DNA from: Chlorobium sp.
Lineage (GTDB): Bacteria > Bacteroidota > Chlorobiia > Chlorobiales > Chlorobiaceae
Direction: 5' to 3'
Assembly: GCA_028280025.1 (NCBI GenBank)
Contig: JANQMO010000009.1
Coordinates: 1 to 23,213, forward strand
Length of the DNA stretch: 23,213 bases
In this document: in pieces, positions 7,944 through 15,239 of the stretch
How positions within the stretch are numbered: position 1 is the stretch's first letter
Layout: the number at the start of each line of letters is the position of its first letter
Notes under the pieces: model-generated
What the model was told of the DNA's origin: nothing
The model's input: only the letters and a program-made list of their open reading frames with translations
Databases searched by the model: none
Made by a program: the position numbers and the translations under genes

Positions 7944-9422
7944 TTACACGCGTTCCAGCAGACCAAGGTATATCCGGCGGTACTTTTCTGCCGAATCCTT
8001 CCAGGAAAAATCCCTGGCCATTGCTTCCGTAACGAGTTTTGTCCAACGCTGGCGGTCTCCATAAACAGAAACAGCCTCTCCAACTGCAGAAACCAGTGAC
8101 TCGGGAGTGTACTCCTGAAACACAAACCCCGAGCCGTCATGATCCTGGTCGATTGCATCGAACGTTTCAATCGTACCGCTTCCGGCATAGACAACCGGCA
8201 ATGCCCCGTACCGCATGGCGAAAAACTGCATCATGCCGCACGATTCAAATTCTCCCGGCATGATCAGTACATCCGAAGAAGCCATGAGCTGATGGAAAAA
8301 GATATCGGTAAAATCACAATCAAGAGCAATCCTGCCCTTGTACGTCGAAACGAGGTCTCGCAGCTTTTTCTCAATATCCTTGTTACCTGCACCGAAAACA
8401 ACCAGCCTGATATCGAGCTGCATCAACCCTTCAAGTGCGTCAAGGACCAGTTCGATCCCCTGATATCCGTCAAAATTTGCAACCACAGCAACCAGCGGCA
8501 TATCTTCATCCGAAGCAAGTTTCAACTCATCGAGAAGATATTTTTTATTCTCGAGCTTGTCCTCCAGCCTGTCGGTATCGTATTTCTTTTTGATCAGTTT
8601 GTCGGTAGGAGGGTTCCATTGCTTGCTGTCAAGCCCGTTGGTTATACCGTCCGGCCGAATGCCCCTCGAGGCCAGCATGGCGTCAACTCCGCTGGCAGCC
8701 TCGCTGTCTTCCGATATGAGCTCGGCGTACCTTTCTGATGTTGTGGTAATACTGTCAGTATGCTCGATTCCGGTAAACAGCATGTTCACGGTGTCATCAT
8801 CCAAGGTATGCAGCCCTTCGAGCAACCCTTCCGGCAGCAGCTTTTTGAACGGTTTCAGAGGAAAAACACCTTGCAGATGCGCATTGTGAACAGTCAGCAC
8901 AGTCCTGATGCCGTCAAAAAAAGGATTATCGGCATAGACAGTCTTGAGAAGGAGTGGAACAAGGCTCGCGTACCAGTCGTGAAAATGAATGATATCAGGC
9001 TTCCAGCCCAGCCGCTGGAGTGTTTCAAGAATCCCTACATTGAAAAAGATCGTCCTTTCGGCACTGCCCTTGAAATCATCGCCCTGGGCCATATCCCGAA
9101 AAAGACCGTTACGCTTGAAATATTTTTCGTTGTACAGGAAATATGTCTGTATTTTGCTTGACGGGAGAGCGGTGACCTTTACATGAAGCAAATCGGTCTT
9201 GCCTTTCAATGGCACTTTGATATCAGAAAGCCGCAAGACATCGTGAAGCCTGAACTTGCGATCATTGATCACGCCGTATTTCGGCATCATGATACGCGCT
9301 TCACAGCCTTCGTCTTCCATTGCCTGAGGAAAGGATGCCATGAAATCGGCGAGAGAACTGATCCTTACAAACGGAGAAATTTCACCAGACACATAAAGAA
9401 CCTTGCAAGTGCTTCCGGTCAT
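7944..9422 (-). CDS. glgA: GlgA-like glycosyltransferase (GT5, glycogen synthase family) with altered active-site residues
   Basis: Protein of 492 aa with the two-domain GT-B fold of ADP-glucose-dependent glycogen synthases. Family landmarks include KVLYVSGEISPF at the N-terminus, ADFMASFPQAM, IIHFHDWYASLVP (H148-D149-W150), TVHNAHLQGVF, ITNGLDSKQWNP, and EFESCGMMQF, whose E393 matches catalytic E377 of E. coli GlgA. Several nucleotide-sugar contacts differ. The KTGGL loop reads R20-I-S-S-L, and the R-x(4)-K motif of E. coli (R300, K305) reads N316 and Q321. It is the first gene of the minus-strand block, facing the lipoprotein gene across a 116-base divergent region. Length and fold fit GlgA; whether it makes glycogen is less certain than usual. 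Confidence 0.8.
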   Translation of the reverse strand: MTGSTCKVLYVSGEISPFVRISSLADFMASFPQAMEDEGCEARIMMPKYGVINDRKFRLHDVLRLSDIKVPLKGKTDLLHVKVTALPSSKIQTYFLYNEKYFKRNGLFRDMAQGDDFKGSAERTIFFNVGILETLQRLGWKPDIIHFHDWYASLVPLLLKTVYADNPFFDGIRTVLTVHNAHLQGVFPLKPFKKLLPEGLLEGLHTLDDDTVNMLFTGIEHTDSITTTSERYAELISEDSEAASGVDAMLASRGIRPDGITNGLDSKQWNPPTDKLIKKKYDTDRLEDKLENKKYLLDELKLASDEDMPLVAVVANFDGYQGIELVLDALEGLMQLDIRLVVFGAGNKDIEKKLRDLVSTYKGRIALDCDFTDIFFHQLMASSDVLIMPGEFESCGMMQFFAMRYGALPVVYAGSGTIETFDAIDQDHDGSGFVFQEYTPESLVSAVGEAVSVYGDRQRWTKLVTEAMARDFSWKDSAEKYRRIYLGLLERV

Positions 9423-9471
9423 CTATATCGTCGACAATCTGTTTTTTTTCGAAACATTTTCATAGAAACTT

Positions 9472-9499
9472 TTGACTTTTTAATTTACGAATTTATACG
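9472..9499 (+). promoter_or_regulatory. Candidate sigma-70-type promoter for the lipoprotein gene
   Basis: In the AT-rich divergent region there is TTGACT (9472-9477) and TATACG (9494-9499), separated by 16 bases, 40 bases upstream of the lipoprotein ATG. Only a motif match by eye. Confidence 0.4.
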
Positions 9500-9538
9500 C
9501 TGATATACAATCTTGCTCAGCCCTTAAGCCGTATTCGC

Positions 9539-11242
9539 ATGAAACCGCGTTCGCTTTTTTTCGTCCTGAGCATGCTTCTTGCCGCATGCGCGGTTGACCG
9601 CCCGCCTACCGGCGGCCCCGAAGATACAGCACCTCTTGAAATCATCTCCGTCAGCCCGCCGCCCTCGTCAGTCGATATCTCGCCGGACAGGATCGTTTTT
9701 TTGTTCAACCGACATGTACAACCGGCATCATTGAAACGCTCCGTTACGTTTTCCCCCCGACTATCCGACTACACACTCAAGACCAGCGGGAAAAAAGCCG
9801 AAATCCTTTTCACCAAACCGCTCGGCAGGAATAGAACCTATACGGTAACGCTCAATACATCTCTCAGAAGCTATCGCGGTAACGAGCTCGAGCAAAGCTA
9901 CACCTACGCGTTTTCAACCGGCAGCAGAATAAACCGGGGCGTCATAGGGGGAAAGGTTTTCAACAATGACGCCCGTCCGTCCCGTCAGGCACTCGTCCTT
10001 GCCTGGGCGCTCCCTGCCGATACTGATCCGGCAACCTTCAATCCGCTTGACAACGAACCCGATTACAGCGTTCTGACCGGGAAAAACGGACAATTCAAGA
10101 TGGAATACCTTGCCGAAGGCAGCTATCGTCTTGTTGCTCTGCAGGACATCAACGGAAACCGCAAACTCGATCCCGAAAACGAATCCTATGCAGCGGGATA
10201 CAGGAACGTGATCAGAACCGGCATGCTGAACAACACATTTCGGCTCGCAGAACCGAAAGAACCTCCTCATCCGGTTTCCTGCTCGGCGGCTGCATCAAAC
10301 CTTCTCGACATTACCTTTAACCGTTCCGTTGCTGTTGCAGCATTCGATCCGGCGCCTCTTGTTGTTACCGATACCACAAACGGAATACCTGTACCGGTAA
10401 GAGGATATTACACCATCAGCGATACCCCTGAAACACGGACGTTCAGGATCGTAACCGGTGCCCTGAAGAAGCAGTCAGTATACCGTATCGCCTATGGAGA
10501 AAACAGCAACCCGATATTCTGCAGAGGAACCGGCAATACGCTCAAGCAGTCCCTGAGCCTGACGGGAGTTTTCCCGCCGGACGGCGAGACAAAGGCGTTT
10601 CTCACATCAGCGTTTCGCGACAGGCCGGTGAGACTCACATTCAGCATACCCGTCGAGGAGCAATCAATTCAGAGGGCTGCATCACTCTATGAACTCAAGG
10701 GCAAAGACACCCTTTCTCTCTCCTTTACGACCGATGCGCTCGACAGCAGACAATACAGGCTCTTTCCGAAACCCGCCCTGGCAAACGGCAGGACATACCG
10801 TGTCGAAATCCAGATGGATGCGATCACGGGCCTCGACAGGGAAAAGACCTCAGACTCTCTTGCGGCAGCAACGTTTTCCGTAGCGGCCGACAATGATTTC
10901 GGCAGCATAACCGGCACCGTTTCCGGGAAACAAGGTACAGTCGTTGTAGAAGCCGTTGACACAAGGGGAAAACTCGCTCGCAGCGTTGAACTGCCGCCGG
11001 CCATGGGCAACCAACCATCCTCTTTTGCGATCGGCGGTCTTGCACCGGGACAATACAGGCTCAGAGCCTTTGTTCCCCGACACAGCATGCAGCATGAAAC
11101 CGGCAGCCGGTCCTGGTATCCCGGCAGCATCTACCCGTTTGAACCTGCAGACCCTTTCACGGTAGGCCGCGATACGGTAACCGTGCGAAAAGGTTGGGAA
11201 ACCGGACAAATCAATCTTACCTTTCCATCAATAGAGCCCTGA
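9539..11242 (+). CDS. Predicted outer-membrane lipoprotein with Ig-like (Big_5/SbsA-type) domains
   Basis: 567-aa secreted lipoprotein. Residues 1-17 form a signal peptide (basic MKPR, hydrophobic core) ending in the lipobox LAAC with C17 as the lipidated residue. A PPTGGPEDTAP segment follows, typical of Bacteroidetes/Chlorobi lipoproteins. Residues about 33-130 form a Big_5 Ig-like domain (IISVSPPPSS...RIVFLFNRHV...YTYAFSTG). About 135-225 looks like a carboxypeptidase-regulatory-like beta sandwich (GQFKMEYLAEGSYRLVALQDINGNRKLDPENE). Further beta-rich, Ig-like segments follow, including a second regulatory-like module near the end (GSITGTVSGK...GLAPGQYRLRAF). No enzyme motif is seen; a structural or surface-binding role is likely. 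It faces glgA divergently and is followed by a short hairpin element and bchJ. Confidence 0.85.
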   Translation: MKPRSLFFVLSMLLAACAVDRPPTGGPEDTAPLEIISVSPPPSSVDISPDRIVFLFNRHVQPASLKRSVTFSPRLSDYTLKTSGKKAEILFTKPLGRNRTYTVTLNTSLRSYRGNELEQSYTYAFSTGSRINRGVIGGKVFNNDARPSRQALVLAWALPADTDPATFNPLDNEPDYSVLTGKNGQFKMEYLAEGSYRLVALQDINGNRKLDPENESYAAGYRNVIRTGMLNNTFRLAEPKEPPHPVSCSAAASNLLDITFNRSVAVAAFDPAPLVVTDTTNGIPVPVRGYYTISDTPETRTFRIVTGALKKQSVYRIAYGENSNPIFCRGTGNTLKQSLSLTGVFPPDGETKAFLTSAFRDRPVRLTFSIPVEEQSIQRAASLYELKGKDTLSLSFTTDALDSRQYRLFPKPALANGRTYRVEIQMDAITGLDREKTSDSLAAATFSVAADNDFGSITGTVSGKQGTVVVEAVDTRGKLARSVELPPAMGNQPSSFAIGGLAPGQYRLRAFVPRHSMQHETGSRSWYPGSIYPFEPADPFTVGRDTVTVRKGWETGQINLTFPSIEP

Positions 11243-11275
11243 ACCTGAACTGAGCGTTTGTTGCAACGCTCAATA
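11243..11275 (+). repeat. Short hairpin element directly after the lipoprotein stop codon
   Basis: Immediately after the stop codon lies ACCTGAACTGAGCG. A perfect 8-bp stem (TGAGCGTT at 11251-11258, AACGCTCA at 11265-11272) closes a 6-base loop. No T-run follows, so it is not a textbook terminator. The first 18 bases resemble the start of the long repeat after cysS (ACCTAAATTGAGCGATTG), with three differences. Confidence 0.7.
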
Positions 11276-11321
11276 TCGGCCACGATAAACGTCTCGATTC
11301 ACATCAAACGTTTCTTTCCGA

Positions 11322-11909
11322 ATGACAGCACACGCAAAAATCGGCCCGAACTCCATCATTCAGACCGTGGCCGCTCTGGAGGCCAAATACGGTAAGGCAG
11401 AAGCCGAAGCCCGCCTGGCCGTTGCCGGCCATGGACACCTTGCCGGCAACCTTCCGTCGGAAATGGTAGAGGAAGAAAAATTCCATTCGCTGGTCAGTTC
11501 CCTCGACAGCGAACTCGATACAAAGGAGCTCGAAGAAATCCTGAACGATGCAGGCCGGAGAACCGCAGCGTATCTCCTGAAGGCCCGAATCCCAGGCTTC
11601 TTCCAGAAGATACTCAAGCCCCTGCCGCCCCCCATCGCATTCAGACTGCTGCTTTTTGCCATCAGCAAAAACGCATGGACCTTTGCCGGAAGCGGCGACT
11701 TCAGCTACACCACCGACAAAACACCGCTCATTACCGTCAGGGTCAAGAGCCCAACTGTCCCTGTTGTCGGCCACTTCTACCTCGGCACCTTTACCGGACT
11801 GCTCAGGGAACTGGTCAACCCGAAAACGACAATCGACGAACTGACCACGGGAGAAAGCGGCAGCTTCGTTTGCCGATATACCTGTCATATCTCGGACAAA
11901 CCCGCATAA
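11322..11909 (+). CDS. bchJ: BchJ-type protein with V4R domain (bacteriochlorophyll biosynthesis)
   Basis: 195-aa soluble protein with the BchJ signature: N-terminal IGPNSIIQTVAALEAKYG, then a C-terminal V4R (4-vinyl reductase) domain with GSGDFSYTTDKTPLITVRVKSP and two cysteines in FVCRYTCHISD. BchJ was named as the 8-vinyl (formerly 4-vinyl) reductase of protochlorophyllide. From memory, work in Chlorobaculum tepidum assigned that reaction to BciA and suggested an auxiliary, channeling-like role for BchJ. I therefore call the family and pathway, not the reaction. It is near but convergent to bchNBL: bchJ is plus-strand and bchNBL minus-strand, with the toxin-antitoxin pocket between. The ribosome-binding site is weak. 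Confidence 0.88.
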   Translation: MTAHAKIGPNSIIQTVAALEAKYGKAEAEARLAVAGHGHLAGNLPSEMVEEEKFHSLVSSLDSELDTKELEEILNDAGRRTAAYLLKARIPGFFQKILKPLPPPIAFRLLLFAISKNAWTFAGSGDFSYTTDKTPLITVRVKSPTVPVVGHFYLGTFTGLLRELVNPKTTIDELTTGESGSFVCRYTCHISDKPA

Positions 11910-11978
11910 AACACCAGGGGCAGGCCTCTCCATACCTGCCCGCGCCTTATTACAGGACAACCGCATCCTATAATAAGA

Positions 11979-12006
11979 GCAAAGGCAGCCTCTTGGCTGC
12001 CCTTGC
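11979..12006. terminator. Hairpin terminator between bchJ and the toxin remnant
   Basis: A 12-bp stem (11979-11990 with 11995-12006) encloses a TCTT loop. On the minus-strand RNA the one irregular pair is a G-U wobble, while on the plus strand it is an A-C mismatch. The downstream T content is modest on both sides (TCTTATTATA on the minus strand), so it may serve both the toxin side and bchJ. Confidence 0.6.
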
Positions 12007-12028
12007 TATTGGTAACTCCATCATGGAA

Positions 12029-12224
12029 TTATCTTTCCCTATCAATCCAATAATATATCACCTCGCTCTGTTGACCATGCTTCAGGGTATTGTGTTATTC
12101 TTTTTATTGATGTATTAACCTCCTCTTTGAAAACCTGACCAAGACCTTCAAACTCAATCTCATAGAAATTCGTTGCATCGTTCAGTTCGAGCTTCGCATA
12201 TTTTGAAAAAATAACCTTGGCCAT
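12029..12224 (-). pseudogene. RelE/ParE-family toxin remnant with an internal deletion/frameshift
   Basis: The frame opening at 12224 encodes 60 aa, of which the first 57 (MAKVIFSKYAKLELNDATNFY...QYPEAWSTERGDI) look like the N-terminal half of a RelE/ParE toxin. It then stops after LLD at 12042. Family members are near 95-100 aa and continue with a beta-rich core and a C-terminus often ending like YWxDR. Shifting one frame at the same place reads V-I-Y-Y-W-I-D-R-E-R then stop (ending 12029), just like that C-terminus. About 33 central codons therefore appear to have been deleted with loss of frame. The intact antitoxin gene is 6 bases upstream. It is unlikely to be an active toxin. The C-terminal match is my recognition from memory, not a search. 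Confidence 0.7.
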
Positions 12225-12230
12225 TGACCC

Positions 12231-12428
12231 TTAAAAAATCTCTTCCATAGGAATGCCTTCAAGGCGCCCCTCCCTGTATGCTTTCAGCCGTTTTTCAGCT
12301 TCCTCAGCCCATATTTCGTCAATCTTCTGATCCGGTTCGTCAAGGCTTTTCAATAAACCTTCAACAATCATAAACCGCTCTTCGGGCTTGAGTGCCATGG
12401 CTCGCTCAAGAATTTCTTTATTACTCAT
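12231..12428 (-). CDS. Putative addiction-module antitoxin of a type II toxin-antitoxin pair
   Basis: 65-aa acidic/basic helical protein (MSNKEILERAMALKPEERFMIV...EIWAEEAEKRLKAYREGRLEGIPMEEIF). This matches the small putative addiction-module component family that usually precedes a RelE/ParE toxin; the LKPEERxxLxExLLxSL and EExxxRLxxYxxG patterns are characteristic. The ATG at 12428 is chosen because AGAGG lies about 8 bases upstream; an earlier ATG at 12455 lacks this support. The toxin remnant starts 6 bases after its stop. The antitoxin frame is intact although the partner toxin is broken. Confidence 0.82.
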   Translation of the reverse strand: MSNKEILERAMALKPEERFMIVEGLLKSLDEPDQKIDEIWAEEAEKRLKAYREGRLEGIPMEEIF

Positions 12429-12581
12429 CTCAATTACCTCTTTTTCTTTAAACATTGTTTTCTTCTCATACTAAAAACACCATATCATGCGTTCTTGTTA
12501 ATATATGAATCATGAACGGTTCTCAACAATACCAGAACCCTCGCCGTTACGATCAAGTGGTACCTGTTGAAAGCAGACTGA

Positions 12582-12618
12582 AGTTCGAAAAACAAAAGGC
12601 AGCCCGAACGCTGCCTTT
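12582..12618 (-). terminator. Rho-independent terminator for the bchNBL operon
   Basis: On the minus strand a perfect 9-bp stem (AAAGGCAGC / GCTGCCTTT, 12595-12618) with a 6-base loop is followed by TTGTTTTTCG. It lies 89 bases downstream of the bchL stop, which is the end of the operon. Confidence 0.85.
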
Positions 12619-12686
12619 AATCTATGTGCTCTGCCCGCCATCAAGCTAACCAGCCATCAAGCCGCCCAACGGCTCAACAGTTCAAC

Positions 12687-12702
12687 AGGCGCGATAGCGC
12701 CT
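12687..12702 (-). other. Small perfect hairpin just downstream of bchL
   Basis: AGGCGC and GCGCCT pair around a 4-base loop, beginning 4 bases after the bchL stop codon. No T-run follows on the minus strand. It could protect the 3' end of the mRNA; that is inference. Confidence 0.5.
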
Positions 12703-12706
12703 CATC

Positions 12707-13534
12707 CTACTGCCACCCGCCGACGATCTCGAAGATATCCCGGTCGCCGATCGGTTTGGGAACACTTGCAGTCGGCTCCTGCGACATGAGAAAATCGGCA
12801 ATCTCGTTATACGGCTTGACGCATTCGTCCTTGTCAGGTCCGTCATCCATCTGGAAGAGGGTTTTACCTGCAAAACGGCTTTTGCGGATCAGTTCATGGT
12901 AGGGAACCTTGGCAAGAAGCTTGGTGCCGACCTTGTCGGCAAACTGCTCGAGCATGTTCGTACCGCCGCCTTTCTGGTAATCGACACGGTTTGCCACGAT
13001 ACCTGCAAGCTGTACCTTGTATCGGGTGCTTTTCTGCTCGATAGCCATACAGAGGCGGTTCGCCGCAAAAATGCTGTCGAAATCGTTGGTGGCAATGATC
13101 ACCGCGTAATCGGCATAGGTCAGGGGTGCACTGAATCCACCGCACACAACGTCTCCGAGAACGTCGAACAGAATAACGTCGTAACGGTCATAGACCCCGA
13201 GCTCCTGGAGAAGCTTCACGGCCTCGCCAACCACGTAGCCGCCGCATCCGCTTCCTGCCGGCGGTCCTCCGGCTTCAAGCGCATCGACACCTCCGAACCC
13301 TGTCTGGATGATATCTTCCTCGGTCAGTTCCTCGTGATGAAAATCAACCTCTTCGAGGGCTTCGATAACGGTCTGCTGCAGGGTTCCGGTAAGCGGAAAC
13401 GTACTGTCATGTTTGGGATCACAGCCGATCTGCAGGACTTTGGCTCCTTTGAGGGCAAGGGCCGCAGAAATATTCGCGGTCGTTGTACTCTTGCCGATGC
13501 CTCCCTTTCCATAGACTGCAAGTATTAAACTCAT
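12707..13534 (-). CDS. bchL: Dark-operative protochlorophyllide reductase, ATPase subunit BchL
   Basis: NifH-like iron protein (275 aa) of the light-independent protochlorophyllide reductase. As a homodimer it binds ATP and passes electrons from a [4Fe-4S] cluster to BchN-BchB. The P-loop is YGKGGIGKSTT (residues 8-18). The cluster ligands are C97 (GSGCGGY) and C131 (VVCGGF), with family numbering preserved, and GCDPKHDST is the conserved switch region. The start at 13534 (MSLILAVYG) is preferred over a longer frame to 13570, whose added residues are not family-like and sit in the bchB-bchL gap. It is third in the operon, 46 bases after bchB. Confidence 0.98.
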   Translation of the reverse strand: MSLILAVYGKGGIGKSTTTANISAALALKGAKVLQIGCDPKHDSTFPLTGTLQQTVIEALEEVDFHHEELTEEDIIQTGFGGVDALEAGGPPAGSGCGGYVVGEAVKLLQELGVYDRYDVILFDVLGDVVCGGFSAPLTYADYAVIIATNDFDSIFAANRLCMAIEQKSTRYKVQLAGIVANRVDYQKGGGTNMLEQFADKVGTKLLAKVPYHELIRKSRFAGKTLFQMDDGPDKDECVKPYNEIADFLMSQEPTASVPKPIGDRDIFEIVGGWQ

Positions 13535-13580
13535 GGTGAAATCGCAACGATTAAATGATTGACAATGCAACTCCGGCTGC

Positions 13581-15167
13581 TTACCCTCCCAGGGCTTCCT
13601 TGGCCTTTTTGAACACTTCGGCGGTTATGGTTGTCTCACCGCTTTCACGGGCAAAATTCTCGGTGTTCTTCCGGACTTTCTTACGAACGAAGAACGGTAC
13701 TTTCCTGAGCATTTTCTCGGCATCGTCTGTCCAAGGCATTCCCCCGCCCGAACCGTCACTGCCTGAAGGAATATCTTCTTCACCCTTTATAGCGGCCTCA
13801 CGGCCGTTCGAACCCTCCGCCGGGCCTTCTTCCCCGTACTCCAGTCCCGCATCGCCGAAGAAGTCGATAAGATGTTTTTCCAATCCGAGTTTGCAGGAGG
13901 TATAGACACGATCCGCAAGAACATCGGCTCCCTCGAAACCCAATACCGGATAATACCCGATAAGGTGGTTTTCGATATGTGTCGGTGTCGAGATAACCAT
14001 GCAGGGAACATCGAGCTTTCGGCAGCTATGCCGCTCCATCTGCGTCCCGCAGACCAGTTCCGGCATTTCATCCTCTATTTTTTTCGAAATTTCCTGGAAC
14101 TGGTCGGTTACCATGAGCGGTTCCGGCAGATAGCCGTCGAGCTCCTGGCGTATCCAGTCGGCATGCTGTTCGAGATAGGTACCCGCGCCGATGATCTGCA
14201 TACCGAGCTCGTCTTTGAGAAACCTGACCATACCGACAGTGTGCGTCGCGTCGCCGAAAACAAAGGCACGCTTGCCGCTGAAACTTTCCATATCAGCAGT
14301 ACGGGCAAACCACGGCACACCGCTCGGTGCACTCAGCCCGTCAAGAGAGAATTCGGTCAGAGGAGGCATCTCGATAGCGGGTTTCCCCTTTTCAGCAGCA
14401 ATGACATTGAGTTTCTCGATCAGTTCTCCGATCCATGCAAGTGTCGGCTGCACACCGAGCGGCGTTCCCTGAACCGAAGGCATGCCGTACTTTTCACGGA
14501 GCACGTGTGCCGCTCCCCGCCCCATTTCATGGTAGGGCACGACGTTGAGCCAGGCAGCCGGCAGGTTGTGAAGATCCTCGAGACCCGCCCCCCAGGGGGC
14601 GACAACGTTCACCTCGACACCGAGCGTTTTGAGAATCCTGCGGAGACTTGTAAGATCGGAACGGAGATGAAAGCCGAGCGACGTGAATCCGAGCAGGTTC
14701 ACGCTTGGCTGTTCGGTCATGCCCTGTTCGAGGGAGTAACGCTCCACGAGCTTGGTAAACAGGCCTTCTGCAGATTCGTGCTCCTGGACCCTGAAAGGAT
14801 TCACGTCATGCACGATGATCTTTTCAGGATCGACTCCCGAATGCCTCGAAAGCTGGGCGAGGTCTTCCTGAAGCAATGCCGTGCTGCAGCTTGGCGCAAC
14901 CACAATGATTTCAGGATGATAGTGCTCATCCACCTGCTCCAGCGTATTGGGCAGGCGCGAAACGCCTCGGGCAAGGTCCTGGCCCCTGACAACACTGATG
15001 GAAAGAGCGGGAAACTCCGGAGTCCTTTCCAGCATGGTATAGGTTGCCGTGATGTAGTCGTCTCCCTGAGGTGCATGATAGACCGTGTGCACGTTCTTCA
15101 TGCTGTTGGTGACACGGCTTATCCCGTGTAGCGCGGTTCCCTCATAGAGCCAGAAAGCTAAACGCAT
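13581..15167 (-). CDS. bchB: Dark-operative protochlorophyllide reductase subunit B, BchB
   Basis: 528-aa NifK-like subunit. With BchN it forms the heterotetramer that binds the NB cluster and reduces ring D of protochlorophyllide to chlorophyllide. D36 (HAPQGDDY) corresponds to the unusual Asp ligand of the NB cluster known in other BchB proteins. The core ends near residue 443. A hydrophilic Gly/Glu/Ser-rich linker of about 33 residues (roughly 444-476) precedes the C-terminal PCP_red-type helical domain (MPWTDDAEKMLRKVPFFVRKK..., 477-528). The ATG at 15167 gives the canonical MRLAFWLYEGTALHG N-terminus. It is 72 bases after bchN and 46 before bchL. Confidence 0.98.
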   Translation of the reverse strand: MRLAFWLYEGTALHGISRVTNSMKNVHTVYHAPQGDDYITATYTMLERTPEFPALSISVVRGQDLARGVSRLPNTLEQVDEHYHPEIIVVAPSCSTALLQEDLAQLSRHSGVDPEKIIVHDVNPFRVQEHESAEGLFTKLVERYSLEQGMTEQPSVNLLGFTSLGFHLRSDLTSLRRILKTLGVEVNVVAPWGAGLEDLHNLPAAWLNVVPYHEMGRGAAHVLREKYGMPSVQGTPLGVQPTLAWIGELIEKLNVIAAEKGKPAIEMPPLTEFSLDGLSAPSGVPWFARTADMESFSGKRAFVFGDATHTVGMVRFLKDELGMQIIGAGTYLEQHADWIRQELDGYLPEPLMVTDQFQEISKKIEDEMPELVCGTQMERHSCRKLDVPCMVISTPTHIENHLIGYYPVLGFEGADVLADRVYTSCKLGLEKHLIDFFGDAGLEYGEEGPAEGSNGREAAIKGEEDIPSGSDGSGGGMPWTDDAEKMLRKVPFFVRKKVRKNTENFARESGETTITAEVFKKAKEALGG

Positions 15168-15188
15168 GCGACTTGATCCTCTTTATAC

Positions 15189-15237
15189 TTTGACTTCTGC
15201 CTTTTGATTTTCCCTTTCGCCTTTTGACTTTTGCCTT
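15189..15237. repeat. Degenerate tandem repeat in the bchN-bchB gap
   Basis: Approximate units of about 13-17 bases of the type TTTTGACTTTTGCC recur three to four times on the plus strand between bchN and bchB, making the transcript side purine-rich (AAGGCAAAAGTCAAAAGGCG). No open reading frame and no hairpin are obvious. Confidence 0.65.
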
Positions 15238-15239
15238 GT

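Larger units (their letters stand above)
12429..12706. other. Non-coding stretch between the antitoxin gene and bchL
   Basis: This stretch holds the antitoxin gene's upstream region, the bchL-side terminator, and a second hairpin close to the bchL stop. It also has GCCATCAAGC repeated twice (near 12637 and 12653) and a weak inverted pair, GGTTCT/AGAACC, around 12515. No gene is supported here. Confidence 0.6.

Noticed and set aside
7940..8194. An 85-residue N-terminal extension of GmhB
   Set aside because: It runs through the glgA-like gene in another frame; the HAD motif begins right after the internal ATG at 7939.
11304..11966. A 220-codon minus-strand frame over bchJ
   Set aside because: Shadow of bchJ with no domain features.
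13872..15131. A 419-codon open frame on the plus strand
   Set aside because: It lies entirely antisense to bchB, has no recognisable domain, and is a codon-bias shadow of a GC-rich gene.
15189..15237. CRISPR array
   Set aside because: The units are short, imperfect and adjacent without unique spacers; no cas genes are present.
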